DNA of 8,210 bases from Methanoregula sp. (GCA_013331015.1 DUHF01000189.1:1-8210), one strand, 5' to 3'. Shown: positions 1 through 6,016, numbered from the stretch's first letter. A program made the numbers and translations. The notes: a model not told the origin generated them from the letters alone.

Positions 1-53
1 TCGTGGTCTGGGACCGGGTCCTCGACCATATCGGGAACGGGGAAGCAAAGTAA
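1..53 (+). CDS. 3' end of an unidentified protein gene (partial)
   Basis: One frame is open from the window edge to a TAA at 51-53 and encodes the C-terminal residues VVWDRVLDHIGNGEAK. The composition, mixed aliphatic and acidic residues with a charged tail, looks like a real protein end. A strong hairpin plus T-tract terminator begins 3 bases after the stop, as expected for the end of a + strand gene. Too little is visible to name the product. The other two frames run on through the terminator, which makes them less likely. Confidence 0.6.
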   Translation, partial: VVWDRVLDHIGNGEAK

Positions 54-55
54 CG

Positions 56-101
56 AAAGTGGGAACAAAGGGCGGGGGAGTCATCCCCTGCCACTTTTTT
101 T
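56..101 (+). terminator. hairpin and T-tract terminator after the first partial gene
   Basis: AAAGTGG (56-62) pairs perfectly with CCACTTT (91-97). Inside it, 73-79 pairs with 84-90 (GGGGA/TCCCC plus a C-G and a G-T pair) around the 4-base loop GTCA. Seven T residues (95-101) close the structure. It separates the upstream gene from the nitrogenase-like operon, so that operon needs its own promoter. Confidence 0.75.
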
Positions 102-105
102 ATCA

Positions 106-132
106 CCGGATTGAGGATGCCGGATAATCCGG
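106..132. promoter_or_regulatory. possible operator: clustered CCGGAT half-sites
   Basis: CCGGAT occurs at 106-111 and 120-125, and its inverse ATCCGG at 127-132. The last two form the 13-bp palindrome CCGGATAATCCGG (120-132). The site lies about 95 bp upstream of the TATA box of the nitrogenase-like operon and downstream of the previous terminator. A regulator-binding site is an inference from symmetry and position only; no known operator consensus is recognised. Confidence 0.3.
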
Positions 133-223
133 ACGCTGGCGGGGGAATCCTCGCCGGACTGCTGCTTCCATCCGCGTGGTAGTTTACAACTCAACCTCAT
201 TTTCCCTAACATCAGGAAATCTC

Positions 224-230
224 ATATAAA
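224..230 (+). promoter_or_regulatory. TATA box of the nitrogenase-like operon; leaderless start predicted
   Basis: The sequence ATATAAA is a good archaeal TATA element. Transcription normally starts about 25 bases downstream of the box centre, which falls at or next to the ATG at 252. No Shine-Dalgarno sequence lies in front of that ATG. The simplest reading is a leaderless mRNA for the first gene. Confidence 0.6.
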
Positions 231-251
231 CAGCCGCCCCATAGTACGACA

Positions 252-1064
252 ATGAAGCAGATCGCCCTGTACGGGAAAGGCGGGATCGGGAAATCCACCA
301 CTTCGGCCAACCTCTCCGCTGCCCTCTCGGAACGGGGTCTTGACATCCTCCAGATCGGCTGCGACCCAAAAAGGGACAGCACCCGGATGCTGATGCAGGG
401 CCGGTTCATCCCTACCGTTATGGACCTGGTCCGGACCCGTGGCGATGCTGCGGTAACCCTTGCGGATGTCGAGTTCAAAGGCTACAACGGAGTCCGTTGC
501 GTTGAGGCCGGGGGCCCTGAGCCCGGTGTCGGCTGTGCCGGCCGGGGCATCATCGCCACCTTCCAGCTGCTGGAGAAGTTTGGTGCCCTGAACGGCGATG
601 TCATCGTGTACGATGTCCTCGGCGACGTGGTCTGCGGCGGGTTTGCCATGCCCATGCGGGAAGGGTATGCGCAGGAGATCTACCTCGTCACCTCAGGGGA
701 ACTCATGTCGCTCTATGCGGCAAACAATATCTGCAAGGCAATAAAACGGCTCTCCTCCCGGGTCAAGAGCAAGTGCCGGCTTGCCGGTGTCATCTGCAAT
801 GCCAAGGGACAGCCCCGGGAAGAAGAACTGGTATCCGAGTTTGCCCGGCGGGTGAACAGCAACCTTGTTGAGTTCATCCCCCGTGATCGCGTGGTGCAGC
901 TCGCCGAGCTCAACCGCAAGACCGTTATCGAGTATGAACCGGCCTCCGCCCAGGCAGCATGCTACCGTTCCCTTGCTGCCCGGATCATGGAGAACACCCG
1001 CCTGACAATCCCCAGCCCTCTCGAGATCGATGAGCTTGAAAGCCTCGCCTACTCTTTCATCTAG
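252..1064 (+). CDS. NifH-like iron protein (nitrogenase-superfamily reductase component)
   Basis: This is a 270-residue P-loop ATPase of the NifH/BchL/CfbC family. By family knowledge it is a homodimer that bridges one [4Fe-4S] cluster and passes electrons to a NifDK-like partner on ATP hydrolysis. The deviant Walker A motif GKGGIGKST is at residues 8-16 and switch I GCDPKRDST at 36-44. The cluster ligands are Cys95 in GPEPGVGCAGRG and Cys128 in VLGDVVCGGF, and Arg98 matches the ADP-ribosylated Arg of true NifH. All key residues are present; the length is slightly below NifH (about 275-295). The start is the first ATG after a TATA box, without a Shine-Dalgarno. The 3' end overlaps the next gene by 35 bases. 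It is probably the reductase for the two following proteins rather than for dinitrogen fixation, because the partners are not typical NifDK. CfbC is the main alternative. Confidence 0.93.
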   Translation: MKQIALYGKGGIGKSTTSANLSAALSERGLDILQIGCDPKRDSTRMLMQGRFIPTVMDLVRTRGDAAVTLADVEFKGYNGVRCVEAGGPEPGVGCAGRGIIATFQLLEKFGALNGDVIVYDVLGDVVCGGFAMPMREGYAQEIYLVTSGELMSLYAANNICKAIKRLSSRVKSKCRLAGVICNAKGQPREEELVSEFARRVNSNLVEFIPRDRVVQLAELNRKTVIEYEPASAQAACYRSLAARIMENTRLTIPSPLEIDELESLAYSFI

Positions 1065-2070
1065 GTCCGGTGGCTGCACCCTCACCGGTGCCCTCTCGGT
1101 CACCACCCACGTACGCGATGCGGTGAGTATCATCCATGGTCCACGGGGCTGTGCTCATCACAACTTCTCCCTCCTCCATGCTACCGGTCTTGACAACGAT
1201 CTCGCGGTAATCCCGGATCTCGTCTCCAGCGCTCTTGGCGAGAGCGATATCGTCTTTGGCGGCGAGGATGCGCTTTTTAGGACCATTCACGCGGTGTGCG
1301 AACGGGACGTATCGGCAGTCTTTGTCCTCTCCACCTGTATCGTGGATACCATCGGCGATGATGTGGAGGCGGTCTGCGCGAGGGAGTACGGGGTGCCGGT
1401 CATCCCGGTCTCGACGGCAGGGTTCCTTGGCGGCACGTTTCATGACGGCGTGAATAAGGCCCTCATCTCCCTTGCAGGAATCGCCCCCCCCATCGAGCAT
1501 GACCGAAGCGTGAACATCATCGGGGAGATGAACCTTGAGTACGAAGTGGAAGAGAATTTTGCCGAGGTTCTCCGGCTCCTGACCCTGCTTGGGATTCCGG
1601 CCGGCATCCGGTTTGTCCACAACCTTCGTTTTGATGAGATCGGGATGCTCGGGGGGGCACAGCTCAACATCCTCCGCGATCCCTCGCTTGTGCCGGTCGG
1701 AGAGTTTTTGAAAGCCCGGTTCGGGACCCCGTATATCTCCTCGTTTCCCCATGGGCTATCAGGGACACTCACGTTTTTAAAATCCGTTGCGGACGCCTGC
1801 AGGGTTGACGGGAGCCGTGCGATGGGGATCGAACAAGCGCTCCAGGGCGAGATCCTCGCGGACTTTGCCGACCTTGGCAGATCCCGGGCGGTCTTCTTCG
1901 GCCCGGTCACCGACCCGGTGAGTTTTTTAGCAGCACAGGAGGCAGCCGATGCCCTGCATATCCGGGTGGGGTCGGATCCTGGTGCATGCCCCCTCCCGGT
2001 CCACCCGGCGGTTGGCACAGCGGGCGTGAAGCGGATGCTCCACTGCTGGAGGAGGACCCTCCATGCCTGA
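1030..2070 (+). CDS. NifD/NifK-like catalytic-component protein, short form (first subunit)
   Basis: This 346-residue protein belongs to the nitrogenase component 1 superfamily. It keeps the three cysteine motifs that hold the P-cluster or equivalent cluster: Cys16 in GGCTLTGA, Cys41 in IIHGPRGCAHH and Cys103 in STCIVDTIGDD. NifD and NifK are about 450-550 residues, so this is a compact form, and the first Cys lies only 16 residues from the N-terminus. I see no clear counterpart of the FeMo-cofactor Cys of NifD, though alignment is needed to be sure. The ATG at 1030 lies inside the NifH-like gene and has no evident Shine-Dalgarno; a TTG at 1036 is the only other start that still includes Cys16. 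The long overlap suggests translational coupling. The CfbD-type motif with Pro-Arg-Pro-Ser is absent. Likely function: one half of a heteromeric catalytic component with unknown substrate. Confidence 0.85.
   Translation: MSLKASPTLSSRSGGCTLTGALSVTTHVRDAVSIIHGPRGCAHHNFSLLHATGLDNDLAVIPDLVSSALGESDIVFGGEDALFRTIHAVCERDVSAVFVLSTCIVDTIGDDVEAVCAREYGVPVIPVSTAGFLGGTFHDGVNKALISLAGIAPPIEHDRSVNIIGEMNLEYEVEENFAEVLRLLTLLGIPAGIRFVHNLRFDEIGMLGGAQLNILRDPSLVPVGEFLKARFGTPYISSFPHGLSGTLTFLKSVADACRVDGSRAMGIEQALQGEILADFADLGRSRAVFFGPVTDPVSFLAAQEAADALHIRVGSDPGACPLPVHPAVGTAGVKRMLHCWRRTLHA
2048..2055 (+). promoter_or_regulatory. ribosome binding site of the second NifD/K-like gene
   Basis: GGAGGAGG lies 7 bases before the ATG at 2063 and inside the end of the preceding gene. 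It supports this start and the 8-base overlap. GGAG (2051-2054) can also pair with CTCC (2059-2062), which could weakly mask the site until the ribosome on the upstream gene arrives. That masking is an inference. Confidence 0.65.
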
Positions 2071-3190
2071 ATGCGACAATCCCTTATGGCCCTGCGCCAT
2101 GACCGGCGCAGCCGCCTGCCTTGCGGGATGTACCGGGGTGTCGGTTGTCATCCACGGCTCAAGCGGGTGCTACTACTACCCGTCAACCCTCCTTCATGTC
2201 CCGATTCATGGCACTTTCATCCTCGAAAATGAGGTGATCTTCGGTTCCGAGGAACGGCTTTTGGAAGTGATTGGAAGCCTCTCCGGGACCGGGAACCGGA
2301 TAGCGGTGATCACCACCTGCGTGCCGGCCATCCTTGGTGAGGACGTGAAAGCCATGCTCTCGGGGTATGATGTCCTTCTTGTGGACAGCCCGGGATTTCT
2401 GGGGGATGTTGAGTCCGGTTATGCCCGGGCACTTGAACTTCTTAAACCTCAGGTGGATCCCGCGGCGGAGGGTGTGAACATTGACGGCGCCTGCCTGCTC
2501 GATCCCTTCTCCCGCGGAAACGTGCAGGAGATCCTCCGTCTCCTCCGGCTTGCCAGTGTTCCGTGCAGGACGGTCATGTGCGATGACACTCTTGAAAATA
2601 TTCTTCGGCCTGCCCGTTATACGGTTGGCACCAATGCCGATTTCTCCAGCGGTGTAGGGGAAACCCTTGGCGGGACGCTCGGTTTTGAGCAGACCCGGGC
2701 AACCTTTTCCCGTGTTGCCGATATCTTCCCTGCTGCCGATGCCGGCCCCGTTTTTTCTGAGATCGGGAGGCAGGAGGAACGCCTTGTCCGGGCCTGTGAC
2801 AAGTACCTCCAGCGGTTCGATCCCCCCTCGGTTGCCATCTTTGCCGGAGCGTCCTATGCGGATTTTGCGGCGGGCACTCTCAAGCAGTATCTCGATGCGG
2901 AGATCCGCTGCATCGGGCTTCGAAACCACGGCACCCTGTCCCGCACCGCGGAATATGCCGGGAGCTTGGGAGAGGTGAAGGCCATGATCGGGAGTGCTGT
3001 CCCGGACCTTGTGATTGGATCCTCGTTCGAGCGATCGGTGAGCCGCAACCGGGCTTTTTCCGGTATCATTCCCCCGCTGCGGGGGACGGTGCGCCTCGCC
3101 CCCCGCCCGCTGGCCGGCATCAACGGCACCCTTGCATTCATGGAAGACGTGCTCAATGCCTGCATGGACCAGAAGACCCGGAACCGGTAA
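2063..3190 (+). CDS. NifD/NifK-like catalytic-component protein, short form (second subunit)
   Basis: This 375-residue member of the nitrogenase component 1 superfamily is distinct from its upstream neighbour. Its three cluster-type cysteines are Cys11 in WPCAMTGA, Cys36 in VIHGSSGCYYY and Cys86 in TTCVPAILGED. Extra cysteines at 4, 19 and 23 lie next to the first ligand. Paired with the upstream protein it would supply six conserved Cys, the arrangement that binds a shared cluster at the NifD-NifK interface. The start has a good Shine-Dalgarno and overlaps the previous stop (ATGCCTGA). The gene closes the operon; a hairpin spans its stop codon. It is shorter than NifK and BchB. The cofactor and substrate cannot be read from sequence. 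I cannot tell which of the two subunits corresponds to NifD and which to NifK. Confidence 0.85.
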   Translation: MPECDNPLWPCAMTGAAACLAGCTGVSVVIHGSSGCYYYPSTLLHVPIHGTFILENEVIFGSEERLLEVIGSLSGTGNRIAVITTCVPAILGEDVKAMLSGYDVLLVDSPGFLGDVESGYARALELLKPQVDPAAEGVNIDGACLLDPFSRGNVQEILRLLRLASVPCRTVMCDDTLENILRPARYTVGTNADFSSGVGETLGGTLGFEQTRATFSRVADIFPAADAGPVFSEIGRQEERLVRACDKYLQRFDPPSVAIFAGASYADFAAGTLKQYLDAEIRCIGLRNHGTLSRTAEYAGSLGEVKAMIGSAVPDLVIGSSFERSVSRNRAFSGIIPPLRGTVRLAPRPLAGINGTLAFMEDVLNACMDQKTRNR

Positions 3191-3209
3191 AAAAAAATCC
3201 GGCCGGTTC
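3181..3209 (+). terminator. hairpin spanning the operon stop codon (possible terminator)
   Basis: GAACCGG (3181-3187) and CCGGTTC (3203-3209) form a perfect 7-bp inverted repeat around a 15-base loop that holds the TAA stop and a run of nine A. No T-tract follows directly, so it may be a 3'-end processing or stability element rather than a classical terminator. Confidence 0.4.
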
Positions 3210-3235
3210 ACTTTCACCCTGCGCACGCTGACCCG

Positions 3236-3242
3236 TTATATA
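3236..3242 (+). promoter_or_regulatory. TATA box of the 136-residue protein gene
   Basis: TTATATA matches the archaeal TATA consensus. A start about 25 bases downstream (near 3264-3268) leaves a leader of roughly 20 bases that includes AAGGTGGT (3273-3280), a plausible ribosome binding site. This indicates that the gene is transcribed separately from the nitrogenase-like operon. Confidence 0.65.
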
Positions 3243-3285
3243 CCGCATGAGCTGACGCCATACTACGACACAAAGGTGGTCGGGT

Positions 3286-3696
3286 ATGATGGAAAAAGCA
3301 GGATATCTCCAGCGGACACGGTGCCAGGCGCTCGACAGCGATGGGGTTCTCAACGAAGTCCTTGAGCTTCATATCTGCGGGTCCCGGTATGCACTCCGCA
3401 GGGCCGATCTCATCCGGGCGGTCTCGGGCCGTGTCATGATCCAGGTTGAGGAGCTCACCAGGAACTGGGAGTATTATCTCGGTGCCACCGCAGGCCTTGC
3501 GCAGGTCTCCGCGTCCGGCAAAGCCCTGAATATTGACCTGTTCGGGACAGGGTCTTTCACCCTCTCGCTCAACGCCCTCCGGGGCGTACTCTACGGGAAG
3601 GAGCGTCTGGCCGGCATCGTGAGGATCCCCGACATCCCTACGCAGCGGCTCCGCCGCGTTGCCTCCGGCCAGCAGACCATCGGGGCGGCCGTCTGA
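3286..3696 (+). CDS. conserved-looking protein of unknown function, 136 residues
   Basis: The product is not recognised. It is soluble, without signal peptide or membrane segment, and appears rich in beta strands. Two segments share a pattern of a hydrophobic strand, Gly, a second strand, Leu, then a short helix ending in Gly-Arg/Lys: residues 27-49 (ELHICGSRYALRRADLIRAV...) and 82-105 (NIDLFGTGSFTLSLNALRGV...). This suggests a duplicated small beta-barrel-like unit, but the repeat is weak. The gene has its own TATA box, ribosome binding site and T-rich terminator, and ends in a double stop TGATAA. The ATG at 3286 is 7 bases after AGGTG; the adjacent ATG at 3289 is also possible. Its conservation beyond this window cannot be judged here. 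Confidence 0.75.
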   Translation: MMEKAGYLQRTRCQALDSDGVLNEVLELHICGSRYALRRADLIRAVSGRVMIQVEELTRNWEYYLGATAGLAQVSASGKALNIDLFGTGSFTLSLNALRGVLYGKERLAGIVRIPDIPTQRLRRVASGQQTIGAAV

Positions 3697-3707
3697 TAAA
3701 AAACTGC

Positions 3708-3763
3708 ACCGGTATCCCCGGTCCTCCCCTCTCATTACCCCTGTTCATTTTTTTGTTTTTTTT
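3708..3763 (+). terminator. terminator of the 136-residue protein gene
   Basis: A small hairpin ACCGG-TATCC-CCGGT (3708-3722) is followed by pyrimidine-rich sequence and a very long T-tract, T7-G-T8 (3748-3763). Long T runs alone terminate archaeal RNA polymerase, so this is a convincing end of the transcript. Confidence 0.7.
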
Positions 3764-3775
3764 GAATCGTGTACC

Positions 3776-3782
3776 ATTAATA
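3776..3782 (+). promoter_or_regulatory. possible TATA box of the PAS protein gene
   Basis: ATTAATA is the only TATA-like element between the terminator and the PAS gene. It predicts a start near 3805 and a leader of about 70 bases, long for this window. The match to consensus is moderate. Confidence 0.4.
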
Positions 3783-3878
3783 GTTCCGCAACAGATCTTT
3801 TTTAGTGTGGAGATGCGTCCTCCGTTTTTACAAGGAGTAACCGGCGCGGACCAGTACAGGAGTGCCTGAGCGTAAACC

Positions 3879-4760
3879 ATGGATACCACGGAAGCAGAAT
3901 ACCGTAATCTTGTGGAACAGCAGCAGGATCTCATCGTGAAGGTCAGCCTGGAAGGCCGGCTCGAATTTGTCAACACTGCCTATACAGAGCTGCTCGGAAA
4001 GTCCAAAGACGAGCTTTGTGGCAGTGTCTTTATGCCGGTCACCACCGAGAAGTATTCGGACGTGATCGCAACCCAGATGACCCGGCTCTTCCGTCCGCCG
4101 TACACCTGCATCGTGGAGCAGTGGCTCCAGACAACAAAGGGCCTGCGGTGCATCAGCTGGTCGATCCGATCCATTCTGGACGGGAACAACGCTCCCCTTT
4201 CCCTCGTTGCCACCGGTCGTGACATGACCCCGCTCAAGAACGACCAGAAGGCGATACGGAAACGGGATGAGGAACTCCTGCTCCTCATCGAGAGCGGTCC
4301 CCAGATGTATTATGCCCATACCCCCGACCACCGCACGACATTCATCAGTCCCCGGATTCGCCAGCTCCTGAAGTGCGAAAAGAACACAAAGAAGCGCTCA
4401 TGGACCGACTACTTAACGGATAACCCGGTCAACGCCGCAGGTCTCGAACGCACGCTGCGGGCGGTCTCGACCGGAAAACGCGAGCCCCCGTACCGGCTGG
4501 AGATGGAGGCCGGGGACAAAAAACGGATCTGGATCGAGGTTAACGAGATCCCGGTGGTAAAAGATGGCAGGACGGTCGCCATCGTGGGGTCGCTCATTGA
4601 TATCACCGAGAAGATGCACGTGGACGAGGGGATCGAAGAGGCGGAGATCCTCTTTAAGGGTGTCCGGCCAAAGGAGCCAAAAGCGGCTGGACGCTCCCCG
4701 CTCAGGGCAATCCGCTCGATCTTTGGCCGCAACGAGGGTGCGGAAGAGGAGTCGGTATAG
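3879..4760 (+). CDS. protein with two PAS domains and no output domain
   Basis: This 293-residue soluble protein has two PAS sensor domains. The first is at about 8-118, with the strand/helix signature EGRLEFVNTAYTELLGKS and a closing RDMTPLK. The second is at about 129-245, with TTFISPRIRQLLKCE and a typical PAC-type end, VGSLIDITEKM (236-246). A basic tail follows. There are no membrane segments, no histidine kinase, receiver or GGDEF domain, so it is either a stand-alone sensor or an adaptor acting on another protein. Methanomicrobiales carry many such PAS proteins. The bound ligand cannot be predicted. An in-frame TAA at 3873-3875 excludes any longer form; AGGAGTG (3858-3864) is a ribosome binding site at a somewhat long spacing of 14 bases. 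The 40-base gap to the next gene allows co-transcription. Confidence 0.88.
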   Translation: MDTTEAEYRNLVEQQQDLIVKVSLEGRLEFVNTAYTELLGKSKDELCGSVFMPVTTEKYSDVIATQMTRLFRPPYTCIVEQWLQTTKGLRCISWSIRSILDGNNAPLSLVATGRDMTPLKNDQKAIRKRDEELLLLIESGPQMYYAHTPDHRTTFISPRIRQLLKCEKNTKKRSWTDYLTDNPVNAAGLERTLRAVSTGKREPPYRLEMEAGDKKRIWIEVNEIPVVKDGRTVAIVGSLIDITEKMHVDEGIEEAEILFKGVRPKEPKAAGRSPLRAIRSIFGRNEGAEEESV

Positions 4761-4800
4761 GCCGGACTTCGGGCTCGCAATCATCATCTCTTCCTCATGT

Positions 4801-5325
4801 ATGCCCCGCAAAAGGCCTAAAACCATCAAACCTGTGGCACTGTTGTCTGATATCCGCAGGGATGTATCCCTGGTGCTCGGCAGGCCATACACTGAAAAGA
4901 TCGACCACCGGATCTTCCAGCCGGACAAACGGGCGCTTGCACTCTGGGCTGCTGATTGTGCAGAACATGTCCTGCCGTTCTTTTTAGAGGATCGGCCGGG
5001 TGATATACGGCCTCATGCAGCGATTGATGCCTGCCGGCAATGGGCAGCCACCGGCATGTTCAGGATGACCGGCATCCGGCAAGCCTCTCTCGATGCCCAC
5101 GCTGCTGCCCGGGAAGCAAAGGAAGCGGATGCGGTATTTGCTGCCCACGCTGCCGGACAGGCCGTTGCAACCGCCCATGTCCCAACCCATGCCCTTTCCT
5201 GTTCGGTGTATGCTATACGGGCGGTTGCGGCCCACACCGGCAACGCTGACGATGGCCTCATCGGGGAACGCACGTGGCAGTTGGAGCGGTTGCGCCGGTA
5301 TGCGGTTCAGAATGATTCGCGGTAA
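4801..5325 (+). CDS. orphan Imm5-like 'putative immunity protein'
   Basis: The 174-residue protein resembles the family annotated as putative immunity protein with an Imm5-like domain. Recognisable pieces are KRALALWAADCAEHVLPFF (43-61), an alanine-rich helical stretch AHAAAREAKEADAVFAAHAAG (99-119 region), and AVATAHVPTHAL (121-132) with conserved-looking histidines. The fold appears all-helical. The family name rests on links to polymorphic toxins in bacteria; the biochemical role is unknown to me. No toxin gene lies beside it here, so an immunity role is doubtful in this context. The ATG at 4801 has no Shine-Dalgarno; an in-frame GTG at 4834 is an alternative. A longer frame beginning at 4564 exists but its Arg/Ser-rich extension is a shadow of the PAS gene. 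No terminator is visible after the gene. Confidence 0.72.
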   Translation: MPRKRPKTIKPVALLSDIRRDVSLVLGRPYTEKIDHRIFQPDKRALALWAADCAEHVLPFFLEDRPGDIRPHAAIDACRQWAATGMFRMTGIRQASLDAHAAAREAKEADAVFAAHAAGQAVATAHVPTHALSCSVYAIRAVAAHTGNADDGLIGERTWQLERLRRYAVQNDSR

Positions 5326-5388
5326 CGGGTTGTCGGGTCCGGATTTGGGTTTGAGCGGATACCGATCGTTCCTGTCCGGGAAACTGAC

Positions 5389-5405
5389 ATTAAATAAGCT
5401 ATATC
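5389..5405 (+). promoter_or_regulatory. TATA region of the membrane protein gene
   Basis: Two candidates lie close together: ATTAAATAA (5389-5397) and TATATC (5400-5405). They predict starts near 5420 and 5428, leaving 14 or about 6 bases before the ATG at 5434. No Shine-Dalgarno is present, so the transcript is leaderless or nearly so. Confidence 0.55.
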
Positions 5406-5433
5406 TTCCCGGACCTCCTTCTTTTTGAGCGCA

Positions 5434-6006
5434 ATGAACCTGCTATCACTTCTCACCGCATTCGTGCCATGGATCGCATTTACCCTCCTTGCAGGGTCGA
5501 CCATGGAGAGCCTGATCCTTGCTTTTATTGTTGCTCTTGCACTCACGATCCTGACAAGTTACAAACAGCTGCTCAAGGGTTACATCCTCTCCGTTGTTAC
5601 CCTGGTATTTTTTGTCGTCTTCTTCATTCTGATTGCCGGATTACAGCAGTACTATCTCGCGAACTACCTTGCCGTACTCTCGATGCTGATCCTGACTATC
5701 GTCTGCTGGGCGACGATGCTCTTCCACTTCCCGTTCACCCTCCAGTATTCGAGAGAGGGTGTGGAGCCCGAGCGTGCAAAGAGCGCGCCATTTATTCACG
5801 TAAATTATGTCATAACCGGGGTATGGGGAATTGCATTCACCCTGGGTTTCGCGATCAATGCGTTCCTGCTGATACAACACGATCCAAGCCTTGCGATCTG
5901 GGGCAACCTGCCATGGGCTGTCATGCTCATCGCTATCGGATTTACCGTGTGGTACCCGTCCTACGTCCATAAGAAGCGGGCGTTGGAGGCGGGTACTTCA
6001 CCCTGA
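5434..6006 (+). CDS. six-helix integral membrane protein of unknown function
   Basis: This 190-residue protein has about six hydrophobic segments, near residues 4-20, 24-41, 50-69, 77-97, 124-146 and 157-174. The longest polar loop, between helices 4 and 5, carries FTLQYSREGVEPERAKSAPF (101-120). Similar loops followed by an Asn-containing helix and Val-Trp-Gly occur in uncharacterised bacterial and archaeal membrane proteins as far as I recall; no function can be assigned. There is no cleavable signal peptide. The C-terminus ends in basic residues (HKKRALEAG), which favours a cytoplasmic tail by the positive-inside rule. The ATG at 5434 is preferred over the in-frame TTG at 5425 because of the nearby TATA boxes and the lack of a ribosome binding site. 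The gene stands alone and ends in a T-tract terminator. Confidence 0.82.
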   Translation: MNLLSLLTAFVPWIAFTLLAGSTMESLILAFIVALALTILTSYKQLLKGYILSVVTLVFFVVFFILIAGLQQYYLANYLAVLSMLILTIVCWATMLFHFPFTLQYSREGVEPERAKSAPFIHVNYVITGVWGIAFTLGFAINAFLLIQHDPSLAIWGNLPWAVMLIAIGFTVWYPSYVHKKRALEAGTSP

Positions 6007-6016
6007 TGTTTTTTTT
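5991..6016 (+). terminator. terminator of the membrane protein gene
   Basis: GGGT-ACTTC-ACCC (5991-6003) forms a short hairpin over the last codons, followed by the stop codon and eight T residues (6009-6016). Confidence 0.6.

Noticed and set aside
252..2070. Reading it as cfbC-cfbD (coenzyme F430 synthesis)
   Set aside because: CfbD is a single subunit with a Pro-Arg-Pro-Ser type motif near its first cluster region; here there are two different partners lacking it. CfbC remains a possible alternative for the reductase only.
252..3190. Reading the operon as true nitrogenase nifHDK
   Set aside because: The NifD/K-like subunits are 346 and 375 residues, far shorter than NifD/NifK, and no nifE, nifN, nifB or PII-like genes are present.
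3189..3197. A9 run as a - strand terminator
   Set aside because: There is no - strand gene to its right that would end there; the run is simply next to the stop codon of the + strand operon.
2183..3226. 347-codon open frame on the - strand
   Set aside because: It lies entirely opposite the second NifD/K-like gene, has no recognisable motif, and is a product of GC-rich codon usage.
4564..4800. Longer N-terminus for the Imm5-like protein
   Set aside because: The extra 79 residues are Arg- and Ser-rich, overlap the PAS gene by about 197 bases in another frame, and match nothing in the family.
5425..5433. TTG start three codons before the membrane protein ATG
   Set aside because: No ribosome binding site supports it, and the ATG at 5434 fits the TATA boxes equally well.
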